Below are positions 16,584 to 25,561 of a stretch of 34,058 bases of DNA, in pieces. The notes under the pieces are model-generated. The model had not been told where the DNA came from. It did not search any database and saw only the letters and a program-made list of their open reading frames with translations. The stretch comes from RGIG1902 sp034926865 (GTDB lineage Bacteria; Bacillota; Clostridia; Oscillospirales; Butyricicoccaceae), in assembly GCA_034926865.1 (NCBI GenBank), contig JAYFQP010000026.1, forward strand, positions 1 to 34,058. Reading direction: 5' to 3'. Numbering within the stretch: the stretch's first letter is position 1; every line of letters starts with the position of its first letter. A program made the translations under genes and the position numbers.

Positions 16584-18803
16584 TTATCTGCGTTTATATC
16601 TCTCCTGTAACATTGCCGTTGGAAATTGTTTAATAATGGCCTTTGCAAAGCTATTAACGTTCTCGGCTTCGTGAACATGGATATCGCCAAAGTTAAAATT
16701 GGAAGTTTCACTTGAATTTACGGCGCTCTGTTTGTTGTTATAAGCCGCATTCTCAGAAGCCGTTAATACACGTTCACCCTTATGTAAAAGTGCCGTGTAG
16801 TTGTCAAATGGCACGTATGCAAGCCCATTTGCGTGAGAACCATCTACAGTTACGCTGCTACTGCTGCTTCCTGAAGACATTGTATCTGAAGCAGAATTCC
16901 AAAAACTTAACTTATCGGCAATCCATTCAACTTTTTCTGATACCCAAGAGCTTATATTTTCCCATATGCTCTTTATTCCGTCAAAAAGTGAAATAAATAT
17001 ACTGGCTCCTGCATCATATAACTTCGTTCCAAATCCGGTTATTGTTGTAACAGCGCCATCCCATACTTCAGATATCCAAGAGGATATATTATTGAATATT
17101 GATATTAAACCGTCCCAGAGCGACGTAAACACGGTAACAGCCGCATTAAAGAAGCTGGAGGCAAGACCGGTAAACCACGTTACTAGGCCATTCCACGCAT
17201 TTTCAAACCATGTTTGTATGCTGGAAAATATGCTTTTAATCCCTTCCCACAAAGCTGTGAATATTGTCGTTGCCGCCGTTTTCATAGCTTCAAAGGCGGT
17301 TTTCAGAATAATCGTCAACAGATCAAGTGCAGTCTGGAATAAAGTTGATATTAAATTCCATACCCCTGTTGCTATTTCTAAAAGGCCATCAAGAAACCCC
17401 TGCCAGTCACCATTGATAAGGGCGGTAAATGTTTCTATAATTCCAGAAATTATGTCAACCACGCTCTTAATAACAGCGGCTATGCCGTTCCATGCGGTTG
17501 TAGCATAGGCGGTAATCTCATCACCCCAATTGCTCCAAATCACGTTAAACAGGTCTATAAAGCCTTGTACAAGGGTCTGTATGCCGGATATAACCGATGA
17601 TATAATATTCTTAATCGATGTAAAGGCGCTGTTTGTTTCGCCGTCTGCAAGCTGGAAATTTGAAACAACGGATTTGATACCTTCGATTAATGGAGATAAA
17701 AAACTGATAATACCGTTAATTACACTTTCTACAGTGCTTATAATTTTCGGCATATTGGCAGTTACCCATGATAAAATGGAATTAATTACCGGCATCAATT
17801 TTTGCCCTATTTCCATAGCAAGCCCGGAAAACTGTTTCTTTGCAAGCTCTAATTGAACATTGAAATTACTGTCAAAAGCTGCGCTTGCATCTGATACAGC
17901 GCCGGTGCAATCCTCTGTAGTCAATACAAAATCTTGAAGAGAGTTATTGTTATCAAAAGCATTAGAGAGAGCTACACCCGCCTTTGAACCGAAAAGTTCA
18001 ACGGCTTTCTGTGCCCTCTCCGTGGGATCTTCAATAGCCTGAATATCAGAAAGCATTGTCTTAAATTCTTCAGGTGATTTAACTTGTTTTGCCGCATAGG
18101 TCAAAGCAGTAATAGCCTGAGAAGAATCTAATCCGGTTGAAGCAAACAGGTTCATCATGCCGTTTGTCTCGTCCAGACTTAACCCAAGTGCTTTAGAAGC
18201 TGGAGCCGCTTGAGATAGTGCGCTTGTAACGCTGGAAACATCTGTGCCGTATTCCTCTGAGCTTTTCTTAATTACATCAAGGTATCCAACGCTTTCTTCT
18301 GCTGATAGCCCCCATGCATCACCAATATCATCGACGGAATCAACGACATCTGTATTTGATGATCCTGTTGTTTTGGCAAAATCCATTACTTTTTGCTGTA
18401 ACGAATCGATTTCATCAGCAGTCAAGCCCATTTTGGTCTTCATTTCCGCCGACGTATTAACAATATCTTCCATGCTGTCGGTATTGGTTTTGTAAAGCTG
18501 TTGCGCAATATCTTGTACCTTTGCTACTTCGTCCGCACTTGCGCCGGTAGTAGCCGCAAAGCTTGACATTTGTTCCTCAAGATCGGAGTAAGATTTAACA
18601 CCTTCAGCAACAGTACCGACAATAGCCGCTCCTGCTGCCGCCAGCCCTGTAACAAATGCGCCTTTTAGGAAAGTACCAACGCCATCAAGCTTAGATTTCA
18701 TGTTATCAGCGGCTTTTTCAGCGTTATTCATGCCCGAATCATAACCGCTGCTGTCAAGCGTTAGAGTATATTTATACTGAGCTAGATCAATTGTATTAGC
18801 CAA
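16584..18803 (-). CDS. Phage tail tape measure protein
   Basis: A 739-residue protein. The N-terminal part (MNNAEKAADNMKSKLDG) is followed by a hydrophobic stretch (VTGLAAAGAAIVGTVAEG, about residues 51-68), then TP901-type tape-measure sequence including AKTTGSSNTDVVDSVDDIG and ALGLSLDETNGMMNLFASTG. Long amphipathic repeats rich in W, I and F follow to about 640, then a polar C-terminus. Family members set tail length and are ejected into the host. Translation appears to use a TTG start, since the codon before it is a stop and AAAGGGGGTG lies at the right distance. The C-terminus looks natural, but no Dit, Tal or lysis gene follows. Confidence 0.9.
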   Translation of the reverse strand: MANTIDLAQYKYTLTLDSSGYDSGMNNAEKAADNMKSKLDGVGTFLKGAFVTGLAAAGAAIVGTVAEGVKSYSDLEEQMSSFAATTGASADEVAKVQDIAQQLYKTNTDSMEDIVNTSAEMKTKMGLTADEIDSLQQKVMDFAKTTGSSNTDVVDSVDDIGDAWGLSAEESVGYLDVIKKSSEEYGTDVSSVTSALSQAAPASKALGLSLDETNGMMNLFASTGLDSSQAITALTYAAKQVKSPEEFKTMLSDIQAIEDPTERAQKAVELFGSKAGVALSNAFDNNNSLQDFVLTTEDCTGAVSDASAAFDSNFNVQLELAKKQFSGLAMEIGQKLMPVINSILSWVTANMPKIISTVESVINGIISFLSPLIEGIKSVVSNFQLADGETNSAFTSIKNIISSVISGIQTLVQGFIDLFNVIWSNWGDEITAYATTAWNGIAAVIKSVVDIISGIIETFTALINGDWQGFLDGLLEIATGVWNLISTLFQTALDLLTIILKTAFEAMKTAATTIFTALWEGIKSIFSSIQTWFENAWNGLVTWFTGLASSFFNAAVTVFTSLWDGLISIFNNISSWISEVWDGAVTTITGFGTKLYDAGASIFISLFDGIKSIWENISSWVSEKVEWIADKLSFWNSASDTMSSGSSSSSVTVDGSHANGLAYVPFDNYTALLHKGERVLTASENAAYNNKQSAVNSSETSNFNFGDIHVHEAENVNSFAKAIIKQFPTAMLQERYKRR

Positions 18804-18820
18804 TCACACACCCCCTTTCC

Positions 18821-19042
18821 TTATATTTTCCCGGCAAATGATTTAAGCCCTGCTAAATCCATTTTGGTTTTAGCAAGGGCTTTGTTTTTCAGAATATTTT
18901 CTTCTGCTTTTTCCTTGAAGTATGCCTCCCGCCATTCTGGATTCTGCATTAATTTAGACATTCGCAAATGTTTAACGACAGCCAGAAATACAGCTATAGG
19001 CATCTCCATAATTTCCCTATAACAGTTGCCCGTTTCCATCAT
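18821..19042 (-). CDS. Tail assembly chaperone, downstream frame (T domain)
   Basis: A 73-residue frame just upstream of the tape measure, the usual place of the GT chaperone extension. Its ATG has no ribosome site. The same frame is open for 40 further codons upstream (to 19162), without any ATG, GTG or TTG, and runs across the stop of the preceding gene. It is in the -1 frame relative to that gene. This is the layout of a programmed -1 frameshift, so the product is probably a fusion rather than a separate protein. Confidence 0.6.
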   Translation of the reverse strand: MMETGNCYREIMEMPIAVFLAVVKHLRMSKLMQNPEWREAYFKEKAEENILKNKALAKTKMDLAGLKSFAGKI

Positions 19043-19119
19043 TACAAATGTAATATTTTCGGAAAACTCTATTTCTCCATTAGAAACCGCCGCATAAGCA
19101 TAAGGCTCCTCGGCTTGCT

Positions 19120-19476
19120 TTATTTCGATGTCGGGGAGCCGGTAGTAGGGTCTGAAACAACCTCATTGGCATATTGCATTGTCTGGCCTATAAGCGCCTG
19201 AAGAACATTAAAATCATCAAACTGCTCTTTAATAGTATCCATAGAAACGTTTTTACTTTTATCCAGCTTGATAATTTCAAGGGCAACGGACTTTAGAAGG
19301 TTAAGAGCTTCCGTATAATCTTCCTGCTTTTGCTTCTGAATTTTGGTAAAAGCGTTATATAAATAAAGATAAAATTCTGTGGAGAAATTGCCGGGTATAT
19401 GGTATTCCTCGCCGGTCAGTGACTTAATAACAAGGTCTTCTTTTTGGAAAACCGAAAGATCAATAATCTGTGCCAT
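19120..19476 (-). CDS. Tail assembly chaperone, first frame (G protein)
   Basis: A 118-residue protein lying between the major tail and tape-measure genes. It is mostly helical and charged (NAFTKIQKQKQEDYTEALNL) and ends in DPTTGSPTSK. Position and size match the G-type chaperone that coats the tape measure before tail tube assembly. Assignment rests on synteny. The likely frameshift into the next frame is described separately. Confidence 0.65.
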   Translation of the reverse strand: MAQIIDLSVFQKEDLVIKSLTGEEYHIPGNFSTEFYLYLYNAFTKIQKQKQEDYTEALNLLKSVALEIIKLDKSKNVSMDTIKEQFDDFNVLQALIGQTMQYANEVVSDPTTGSPTSK

Positions 19477-19503
19477 TATTTTATATCCTCACTTTTATTT
19501 ATT

Positions 19504-20058
19504 TTAAGCTAATGCTTCTTCTTTGATGTTAAAGTATACATTCTTCGTACCATTGTTTTTTGCAAGCAGATCAAAGGCATAATCGAATGTTACAGGATCT
19601 TTCTTGTTAAAATCTAGTTCTAATTCGCCGGTAAACTGGCACCTATACATATCAATGGTAACTTTTCGATTATCAGTTTGATCCTCATAGATGAATCTCA
19701 GAAATACAATAGGCGCAGTATCACTATTTGCATATGTAAATGTTTTAACTCCGTCTGCCTCAGCATAAGTAGAGCCAGTAAGAAATTTTGCAACGTTATC
19801 CAATTCCCATGAAATGATACCGGTTTCAAAAGCTACTTCTTTATCACCCTCACACCGCTTCACCTTCCCCGCATTAGCGGCTGTGGCAAATGTCGCTTTG
19901 CTTTTTGTGGAAAGCTTTGCGCTGGACTCAATATATCCAATATTCACAAGCGCCGCCGCTTCCGTTGTGGTAAGGGCAAACACATCGGTAATAGCGGAAA
20001 CTGGAGAAGCATAAAGCCATCCAGAACCGAGAACCACATTTTCATAATTTGTGCTCAT
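19504..20058 (-). CDS. Major tail (tube) protein
   Basis: A 184-residue beta-rich protein. It begins STNYENVVLGSGWLYASP, contains VTIDMYRCQFTGELELDFN, and ends at an abundant-structural-gene position before the chaperones. Length and context match siphophage tube proteins. There is no signal peptide or membrane segment. Confidence 0.75.
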   Translation of the reverse strand: MSTNYENVVLGSGWLYASPVSAITDVFALTTTEAAALVNIGYIESSAKLSTKSKATFATAANAGKVKRCEGDKEVAFETGIISWELDNVAKFLTGSTYAEADGVKTFTYANSDTAPIVFLRFIYEDQTDNRKVTIDMYRCQFTGELELDFNKKDPVTFDYAFDLLAKNNGTKNVYFNIKEEALA

Positions 20059-20077
20059 ATATAAAACTTCCTCTCTG

Positions 20078-20455
20078 TTATGTTTTGATCAAAAAATAAA
20101 CGAAGGCGTAATATTCGCCTTCATCGTTTCTTGCTATGCCGCCGCCGTTAATTAGGGTACAAATCCTAATTGCTCCGTCAGCGTTTTTAATGCTTGTCGG
20201 ACGGTTGTACACGTCCAAAAGCTTAATTACACGGTCTTTTATCGCCAAAAGCTTAATTTTATCTTTAGATATTACCCGTATATCAAGCTGATACTGTCTT
20301 ATTGTGCCGCCGCCGTTTAATTCTTTAAAAGTGTAAGTAATATAATCACTACACTTAACCTTTTCAGGACGTTCAAAAAGGAATACATTATCGCCAACCA
20401 AACTATGAAGTTCAGTATCAGCAATAAGATATTCCCTGATTACATTAAAATCCAT
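20078..20455 (-). CDS. Probable tail terminator / head-tail joining protein
   Basis: A 125-residue protein with an alternating beta pattern (DYITYTFKELNGGGTIRQYQ, ICTLINGGGIARNDEGEYYA). It is the last of four small genes between capsid and tail tube, the slot held by gp17-like tail completion proteins in SPP1-type phages. Assigned by position and size. Confidence 0.55.
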   Translation of the reverse strand: MDFNVIREYLIADTELHSLVGDNVFLFERPEKVKCSDYITYTFKELNGGGTIRQYQLDIRVISKDKIKLLAIKDRVIKLLDVYNRPTSIKNADGAIRICTLINGGGIARNDEGEYYAFVYFLIKT

Positions 20456-20457
20456 AT

Positions 20458-20763
20458 TTAACTACCCCCAAGGGCCTGTGTTAGCTTTTGCCTAACAGCC
20501 TCTTGATCTTTATCAACAGCTTCAGTTAAATGTGGGGTATGTAAATCTGCCCAGACTGCGTAATCCAAATTTGAACCTACCCAGCCCGTAATGTTTTCAT
20601 TGTCTTCTTCAACACCGCTTGTATAGCTTCGTTTAAGAGCGCCGGTCTTTACCGGGCAAAGCTGCTGAGTATCGGCCTGAATGATATACATACCTTCCTT
20701 CATGGCATCAACTGCGGCTTGATGGATTCTCTGTTTTTCTGCCTCAAAAGGATTATCGCTCAT
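20458..20763 (-). CDS. HK97 gp10-like head-tail joining protein
   Basis: A 101-residue protein with the family hallmark CPVKTGALKRSYTS, followed by GWVGSNLDYAVWADLHTPHL, typical of HK97 gp10-like proteins that help join tails to heads. It sits in the expected gene order and shares tight spacing with its neighbours. Confidence 0.8.
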   Translation of the reverse strand: MSDNPFEAEKQRIHQAAVDAMKEGMYIIQADTQQLCPVKTGALKRSYTSGVEEDNENITGWVGSNLDYAVWADLHTPHLTEAVDKDQEAVRQKLTQALGGS

Positions 20764-20776
20764 TCCCGCTCACCTC

Positions 20777-21079
20777 CTAGCTCTGGATAAAGACATCATA
20801 ATAATCGTCCCATGGGACAATCTTCATAACTTTGAACTGATTTTTGCCGTATTTAACTATAGAACCTTCTTTTATATCGTTGTCAACGTCACAAAAGACA
20901 CGGTACGTACAATCAATATAATAGCCATACTCTTTATATATCAGTTCGCGGTTTCCCGGCTGCACGTCACATGTAATAGATTTAACCTCTGTCAACGTTC
21001 CATCTATCCATGAGCCGTGATAAAGATAACCTCCAGATTCACACATCAAGGAAAGCTTCTTATTATAAAACCAGTCCAT
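20777..21079 (-). CDS. Head-tail connector, stopper-like protein
   Basis: A 100-residue beta-rich protein (ITCDVQPGNRELIYKEYGYY, FKVMKIVPWDDYYDVFI). Its start overlaps the preceding stop by one base. The order adaptor, stopper, gp10-like, terminator fits SPP1-type connectors, so a stopper (gp16-like) role is inferred from position. Confidence 0.55.
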   Translation of the reverse strand: MDWFYNKKLSLMCESGGYLYHGSWIDGTLTEVKSITCDVQPGNRELIYKEYGYYIDCTYRVFCDVDNDIKEGSIVKYGKNQFKVMKIVPWDDYYDVFIQS

Positions 21080-21480
21080 CAGCTGAACACCTTCAACCTT
21101 GGGAGTGGTAACGCTGCCTTTACTTCCGCTGTTAGTCCGTTGCCGTCAATGGTAGGCATGTCCGCTTTATAGGTTGCACTTCGGCTTCCTTGTGTCTGTG
21201 CTGACATAATAGGCTTTCCCATAAACAAACGATAAATTTGAGTATTTGTCATTAGATAATCCATAGCTAGGGTACAAACAACGCTTTCATATCCTGTTTT
21301 CATGTCAACCCAGCCAGTATACCGAAGTATTGCTTTAACGGCTCTGTCAATTGACATAAGAACATCTCTTTTTATGATTGGGTCATCGAAAGTCGTACCT
21401 GTTGAATCAAGGATCATATTTTTAAGTAAATCGTATTCATTTTCGTATAATATATATAATTTTGTAATAAAGTCTGCCAT
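21079..21480 (-). CDS. Head-tail connector, adaptor-like protein
   Basis: A 133-residue, mainly helical protein (YENEYDLLKNMILDSTGTTF, RAVKAILRYTGW) matching the gp6/gp15-like connector that binds the portal. AAGGTGG precedes the ATG. It overlaps the next gene by one shared codon edge (TGATG). Confidence 0.65.
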   Translation of the reverse strand: MADFITKLYILYENEYDLLKNMILDSTGTTFDDPIIKRDVLMSIDRAVKAILRYTGWVDMKTGYESVVCTLAMDYLMTNTQIYRLFMGKPIMSAQTQGSRSATYKADMPTIDGNGLTAEVKAALPLPRLKVFS

Positions 21481-21492
21481 ATTTCCACCTTA

Positions 21493-21807
21493 TTAATAGT
21501 ATCCGTAATAATTAACGTTCCTATTAGTATTTGCTTCCGGGAATCTAAGTGTAAATTTGGATACTTGGATTTCGTTAATTATAAATGAAAATGTTTGTCC
21601 TATGGAACTGTAAACAATATCATAATTATCAATGAAGATCGGGTTAGGATCATCATTTAGGTATAAATATATATGTCCATTTACTGCTACATCGCTTGTC
21701 CAGATAATTTTGAGGTAGTCTACATGTCTTTCTAAGTTGAAAGTTTTTTCATACTCTTCATCAGCATAAGTAACCCACCCTTCGCTTGAAGCCACTCCAT
21801 TTCGCAT
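21493..21807 (-). CDS. Phage structural protein of unknown role
   Basis: A 104-residue beta-rich protein following the major capsid gene (VNGHIYLYLNDDPNPIFIDN, SKFTLRFPEANTN). I chose the ATG at 21807 because AAGGCGGTG precedes it; the frame extends nine codons further into a hairpin. The sequence suggests a small jelly-roll or fibre-like fold, perhaps capsid decoration, but I do not recognise a family. Confidence 0.55.
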   Translation of the reverse strand: MRNGVASSEGWVTYADEEYEKTFNLERHVDYLKIIWTSDVAVNGHIYLYLNDDPNPIFIDNYDIVYSSIGQTFSFIINEIQVSKFTLRFPEANTNRNVNYYGYY

Positions 21808-21827
21808 AAAATCACCGCCTTTTAAGA

Positions 21828-21864
21828 GCGGCATAGCGATAGTTATTTACCGTCGCTATGCCGC
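21828..21864 (-). terminator. Hairpin after the major capsid gene
   Basis: A perfect 12-bp stem (GCGGCATAGCGA / TCGCTATGCCGC) with a 13-base loop, 11 bases past the capsid stop. There is no strong T run on minus, so it may act as a partial terminator or mRNA stabiliser that raises capsid expression over downstream genes. Confidence 0.6.
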
Positions 21865-21875
21865 AAAATATGTTA

Positions 21876-22730
21876 TTAGACTTCTGTTCTCTTAACATAC
21901 ACGGTTTCAGGCTTAGAAATCTTAATTCCATAAACCTTTCTGCCCTGTACAGCAGAAGATCCGATATACTCGTTAGTGAGGTTATTGATAGTTACAGGAA
22001 CAGACCATTCCTCTACACGGTGGCACCAATTAGGATGTCCGCACATAAATTCAGTGGAGGTAGTCTTACCTTCAACAAGAGTAGTATTCTCGTACATGGT
22101 ATTGTTGCTTTCAAATACAATAAATCCTGCAACTTTTCCAACCGCACCGGCCTGTACAAGTTCCTGAGACAAATCACCCTGCTTGATGAATCTATCATCC
22201 GTCATGATAACCTCCATAAACTCAGGGGAGGCAATAAGCCAGCGCTGACCGTCATTAGGAACACCCTTCCTTGAAAGAGTCCGCTTAGCGGCCAGAACCG
22301 TTTTATATGCCGTGGTATCAGTGCAAGCGGTCTTTGTCGCGCTAACAGTGATCCCGTCAGTAGTTTCTAGGGCAGTAACCGACTTAGTATCAATGGACAT
22401 AGCCAGAGAATAACCCGCGCTGTCAAGACGTTCGGCAACTATTCCATCCGGTACGGAAGCTGCCAGATACTTATCAATGATTTCATTAACGGCTTCATCA
22501 TATGCAATATCAAGCTCCTGATATGTAGTCGATCCAGCGGAAAGAGAAGCACCCGTAGCGGTATTATACGTTTTTACGGCAACTTCTGTATCTCTGACAG
22601 GAATTTTAACTTTACCTGCTATGGGCGAACCTTCGTAACGGTTATTGAAAATATAGTTGTCCTTTGTTACCAGAGTCTTTCTAAGTTTAGCATCAACCAG
22701 ATTGCTATATCTAACAGTATTGTTTTCCAT
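21876..22730 (-). CDS. Major capsid protein
   Basis: A 284-residue protein starting MENNTVRYSNLVDAKLRKTL. It contains GSPIAGKVKIPVRDTEVAVK and AVNEIIDKYLAASVPDGIVA and ends with the VYVKRTEV strand. Length, position after the scaffold gene, and a strong AAAGGAG site indicate an HK97-fold major capsid protein of the phage Gp5-like group. No protease gene or N-terminal prodomain is evident, consistent with a separate scaffold. Confidence 0.8.
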   Translation of the reverse strand: MENNTVRYSNLVDAKLRKTLVTKDNYIFNNRYEGSPIAGKVKIPVRDTEVAVKTYNTATGASLSAGSTTYQELDIAYDEAVNEIIDKYLAASVPDGIVAERLDSAGYSLAMSIDTKSVTALETTDGITVSATKTACTDTTAYKTVLAAKRTLSRKGVPNDGQRWLIASPEFMEVIMTDDRFIKQGDLSQELVQAGAVGKVAGFIVFESNNTMYENTTLVEGKTTSTEFMCGHPNWCHRVEEWSVPVTINNLTNEYIGSSAVQGRKVYGIKISKPETVYVKRTEV

Positions 22731-22755
22731 AATAAAAAATCTCCTTTAAAGTAAG

Positions 22756-23331
22756 TTAGCCCTCAATCTTAAGATTTGGATTGAGGCTCATAAATTTTTG
22801 AGTCACGCCGTCAAGCGGCTCAGTTTTATCATCTGTAGGGATATGGCTATTTGTTTTAAGTTTTTCGTCAACCGCCGTTCCTACTGCGCCGGTATACGCT
22901 TTTTCGAATGATTTCAAGTTGTTTTTGGTTTCATCTTCATCTTTGCCGATAAAATAGGAAACCAGATCAACCGGTAGTTTCTTTTCCGTTGCAATGGTCT
23001 GAGCCTTGATTAAAAGCTCTTTTCGGGTATTTTCCTGTTGCAAAGCATTAAGCTGTGCCTGAAGGTTAGCAAGTTCAATGTCTTTCTCATCCTTTTCGGG
23101 ATAACGCTTTTTAACTTCATCATCGACAAGCTTTGAGAGGTTATTTGCTTGCCATGTAGAAAGACCTTTATTGAAGTTTTTATCAAGAATCGGCTGTAAG
23201 ATCTTTTTTCCCACGTCGGTATCGAGGTACTTTTGTATGCTATCGTCTGTCATAAGACCGGCAATATAGTTGTTATAATTGTCTGTGCCTTTAAATTCCT
23301 CAAAGGCTTTCTTTGCTTCATCAAATGTCAT
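22756..23331 (-). CDS. Capsid scaffolding protein (DUF4355-like)
   Basis: A 191-residue acidic helical protein. A central coiled coil (ELANLQAQLNALQQENTRKE) is followed by KKLPVDLVSYFIGKDEDETK, typical of DUF4355/GP20-type scaffolds, and a charged C-terminus. It directly precedes the capsid gene, the usual scaffold slot. GGAGAT is its ribosome site. The 98 bases upstream (23332-23429) hold no gene I can see. Confidence 0.75.
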   Translation of the reverse strand: MTFDEAKKAFEEFKGTDNYNNYIAGLMTDDSIQKYLDTDVGKKILQPILDKNFNKGLSTWQANNLSKLVDDEVKKRYPEKDEKDIELANLQAQLNALQQENTRKELLIKAQTIATEKKLPVDLVSYFIGKDEDETKNNLKSFEKAYTGAVGTAVDEKLKTNSHIPTDDKTEPLDGVTQKFMSLNPNLKIEG

Positions 23332-23429
23332 TATATATCTCCATTTCTGCCCTCTATGTTCTTAAAAAGCCCATAAAGTGCAATAGAATAACAGACTCAG
23401 CTATTGCCGAACCTGTTTTTAACAAATTA

Positions 23430-24314
23430 TTAGAGCCCCCGGCTCTCCCGCCAACTTTGAATGGTAGTATAATCTACTACGGATTTTTGGCCGGTTTCAG
23501 GGTCTTTTACATTTTCTCTCTTTGAAGTGGGACTCCATCCGTCAACTACGGGGACTAGACTACATCTGCAATTTGGATGAGCGGGTAAATCAGGATGATC
23601 ATCTAATGAGAATATCTTACCATCGTTGGCCGCACATTCTTCAGATGTAGCCGCATCTAACGTAGCATCCCACATTACATATTGAACAACGCCAGAATTC
23701 TGATAACATTCGTCTTGTGCCGCGCTAACTGCACGGGCAATTTCAGTATTCATTACTCGCTGTGCCTGATATGCTGTGCTGCCAAGATCAGATTTAATCT
23801 GCCTTGCTAATTTCTCAGGTGAAGTACCCTGTATAAGTGCCTTTTCAACGTCTTTTTTCACCCGATCCGCCAATTTGCCGGTATTATTCCATATACGATC
23901 ACTAAAGGTTTTCCCCTCAATCTTGCTTTTAGCAATCTGTTCCACAAACTCAGACTTAAGCGGGGCCGTCTTTACACCACTTTTTATGCCCTTATCCAAC
24001 ATGTACAAGGTAGAATAGTAACTGTCCTCGGCGGCTTTCCCGATTGCATTTGTAACGGCTTCGCCTTCTTTAGTCCGCAGAACCTTTATTTGTTCTGAAA
24101 GCTGCTTCTCCAGTGCCGAAAGTTCTTTAAGCCGCTGTGCTTTGGATATTTTTAACTCTCCATCAACGGTGTACTGCATATATAAATTTGCCACCTGTTG
24201 CCTTACATCGTCCAAGTTTCGCTTGTAAATCTTCAATATATCGTTTGAAGCTTTAGCCGCCTGTTTACGGGAATCTTCAGCAATACCAATGATTTCTTTG
24301 TTCAGATCGGCCAT
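23430..24314 (-). CDS. Minor head protein, SPP1 gp7 / Mu F-like
   Basis: A 294-residue protein. The N-terminal 170 residues are helical. The C-terminal domain has the family pattern RVMNTEIARAVSAAQ, WDATLDAATSEECAANDGK and HPNCRCSLVPV, with Asp, Cys and His residues suggesting metal binding. These proteins are minor capsid components ejected with or bound to DNA. The start overlaps the portal stop (TAATG). Confidence 0.85.
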   Translation of the reverse strand: MADLNKEIIGIAEDSRKQAAKASNDILKIYKRNLDDVRQQVANLYMQYTVDGELKISKAQRLKELSALEKQLSEQIKVLRTKEGEAVTNAIGKAAEDSYYSTLYMLDKGIKSGVKTAPLKSEFVEQIAKSKIEGKTFSDRIWNNTGKLADRVKKDVEKALIQGTSPEKLARQIKSDLGSTAYQAQRVMNTEIARAVSAAQDECYQNSGVVQYVMWDATLDAATSEECAANDGKIFSLDDHPDLPAHPNCRCSLVPVVDGWSPTSKRENVKDPETGQKSVVDYTTIQSWRESRGL

Positions 24315-25561
24315 TAGGCATTACCATTGATTTTATCAAGATCGATTTGTTCTAAATCAGCTCTTTCTTTCTTGATTTTTTCCATCTCCAGAATAGGGCT
24401 TTCGATAAAGTTTAGGAGGCTCAAGGCGGTTTCGTTACTAATTTTATCTCCAAGCTGACTAATTACATTAACAGTAGTAGCCAAATCAACTGGAATGCTA
24501 GGAGTGAAGTTGATTTTTATATCGGATACATCAAATTCAATATTTTTTAACTTCAAATATTCAAAAAGCCGTTCAAGGCGGTCATAAATTGCATCAGAGA
24601 TATAGTCATACATGGCTTTTGAACGTTGCTCCAAGAAAATTAAGCGGCTGCGGATAGCTAAACTAGAAGTATTACTTTGCAGCTTTTCATTACCATCAAT
24701 ATGATTAGTGGCAGAAAACATAGCGTTACGGAGGATGGAAAGCATATTTTCAATATATGTAGCATTCATATCCTTCATCAGCCACTTTGCCTCGCCCTTT
24801 TCTGGTAACGCAAGTAAACCCTTAGACCTGAGCATTTCAGCAGTTGCATCATCAATAGAAACGCCGGTCATAATCAGATAAGCGTTCTTATATGAATCTA
24901 TAATTGCAACTTGATCGCTCAAGATTCTATTGTAAGCATCCTGTAATGTTCTAATTTTGCTAAATATTGTTTCGCTAACATTGTTCATTTCACAGACTGA
25001 CACAGGGACACCCTTAAAGGGATGAGTTTTTGTGTCAATCAGCCCATCGTTTCTATAAATTTCAATACATCCATCCGGGTAGTAAATATCATAATATCTA
25101 TCATTGTCATATTTTTTCGTGTAGAAATGGATGAACCGCTGAGGCACATTGTCACTGTCACAGTAAGCAATAGCATTCAGCGGAGTTAAAAGGCGTTCAC
25201 AGAAACGGCCTTTAGCATCAATATAGGAAAGATTATAACATTTTCCGAATGTCTCAAAGTTCTGCATCATTATAGCATTATGGTTTGTCTTCCAATGATA
25301 TAAATATGTATCAATTGCTTTAATCATATCAGTATTTCCACTCTTGCTTACATAGCTGATTGGATTGTTTAAGCAGTAATTCACTTCCTCGTCGATAAAT
25401 TTTGAAACAAAGTTTTCTATTGCAATTTGATCTTTTGGCTGTGTAAGCTGAAAATATAATAAATCGTGATCACCGATATAATAACGCTGCATAACTTCAT
25501 AATATGGCAACTGTGCGTTATAATCAGCAATTATACTTTTATTAAGTTCACTTTCTGTCAT
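24314..25561 (-). CDS. Portal protein, SPP1 gp6-like
   Basis: A 415-residue protein resembling SPP1 gp6: YNAQLPYYEVMQRYYIGDHD, the FVSKFIDEEVNYCLNNPISY segment and AIRSRLIFLEQRSKAMYDYI. Portals form the dodecameric DNA channel at the capsid vertex. I chose the ATG at 25561, preceded by AAGGAG at seven bases; a GTG ten codons earlier lies inside the previous gene and lacks a site. It overlaps that gene by 14 bases. Confidence 0.88.
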   Translation of the reverse strand: MTESELNKSIIADYNAQLPYYEVMQRYYIGDHDLLYFQLTQPKDQIAIENFVSKFIDEEVNYCLNNPISYVSKSGNTDMIKAIDTYLYHWKTNHNAIMMQNFETFGKCYNLSYIDAKGRFCERLLTPLNAIAYCDSDNVPQRFIHFYTKKYDNDRYYDIYYPDGCIEIYRNDGLIDTKTHPFKGVPVSVCEMNNVSETIFSKIRTLQDAYNRILSDQVAIIDSYKNAYLIMTGVSIDDATAEMLRSKGLLALPEKGEAKWLMKDMNATYIENMLSILRNAMFSATNHIDGNEKLQSNTSSLAIRSRLIFLEQRSKAMYDYISDAIYDRLERLFEYLKLKNIEFDVSDIKINFTPSIPVDLATTVNVISQLGDKISNETALSLLNFIESPILEMEKIKKERADLEQIDLDKINGNA

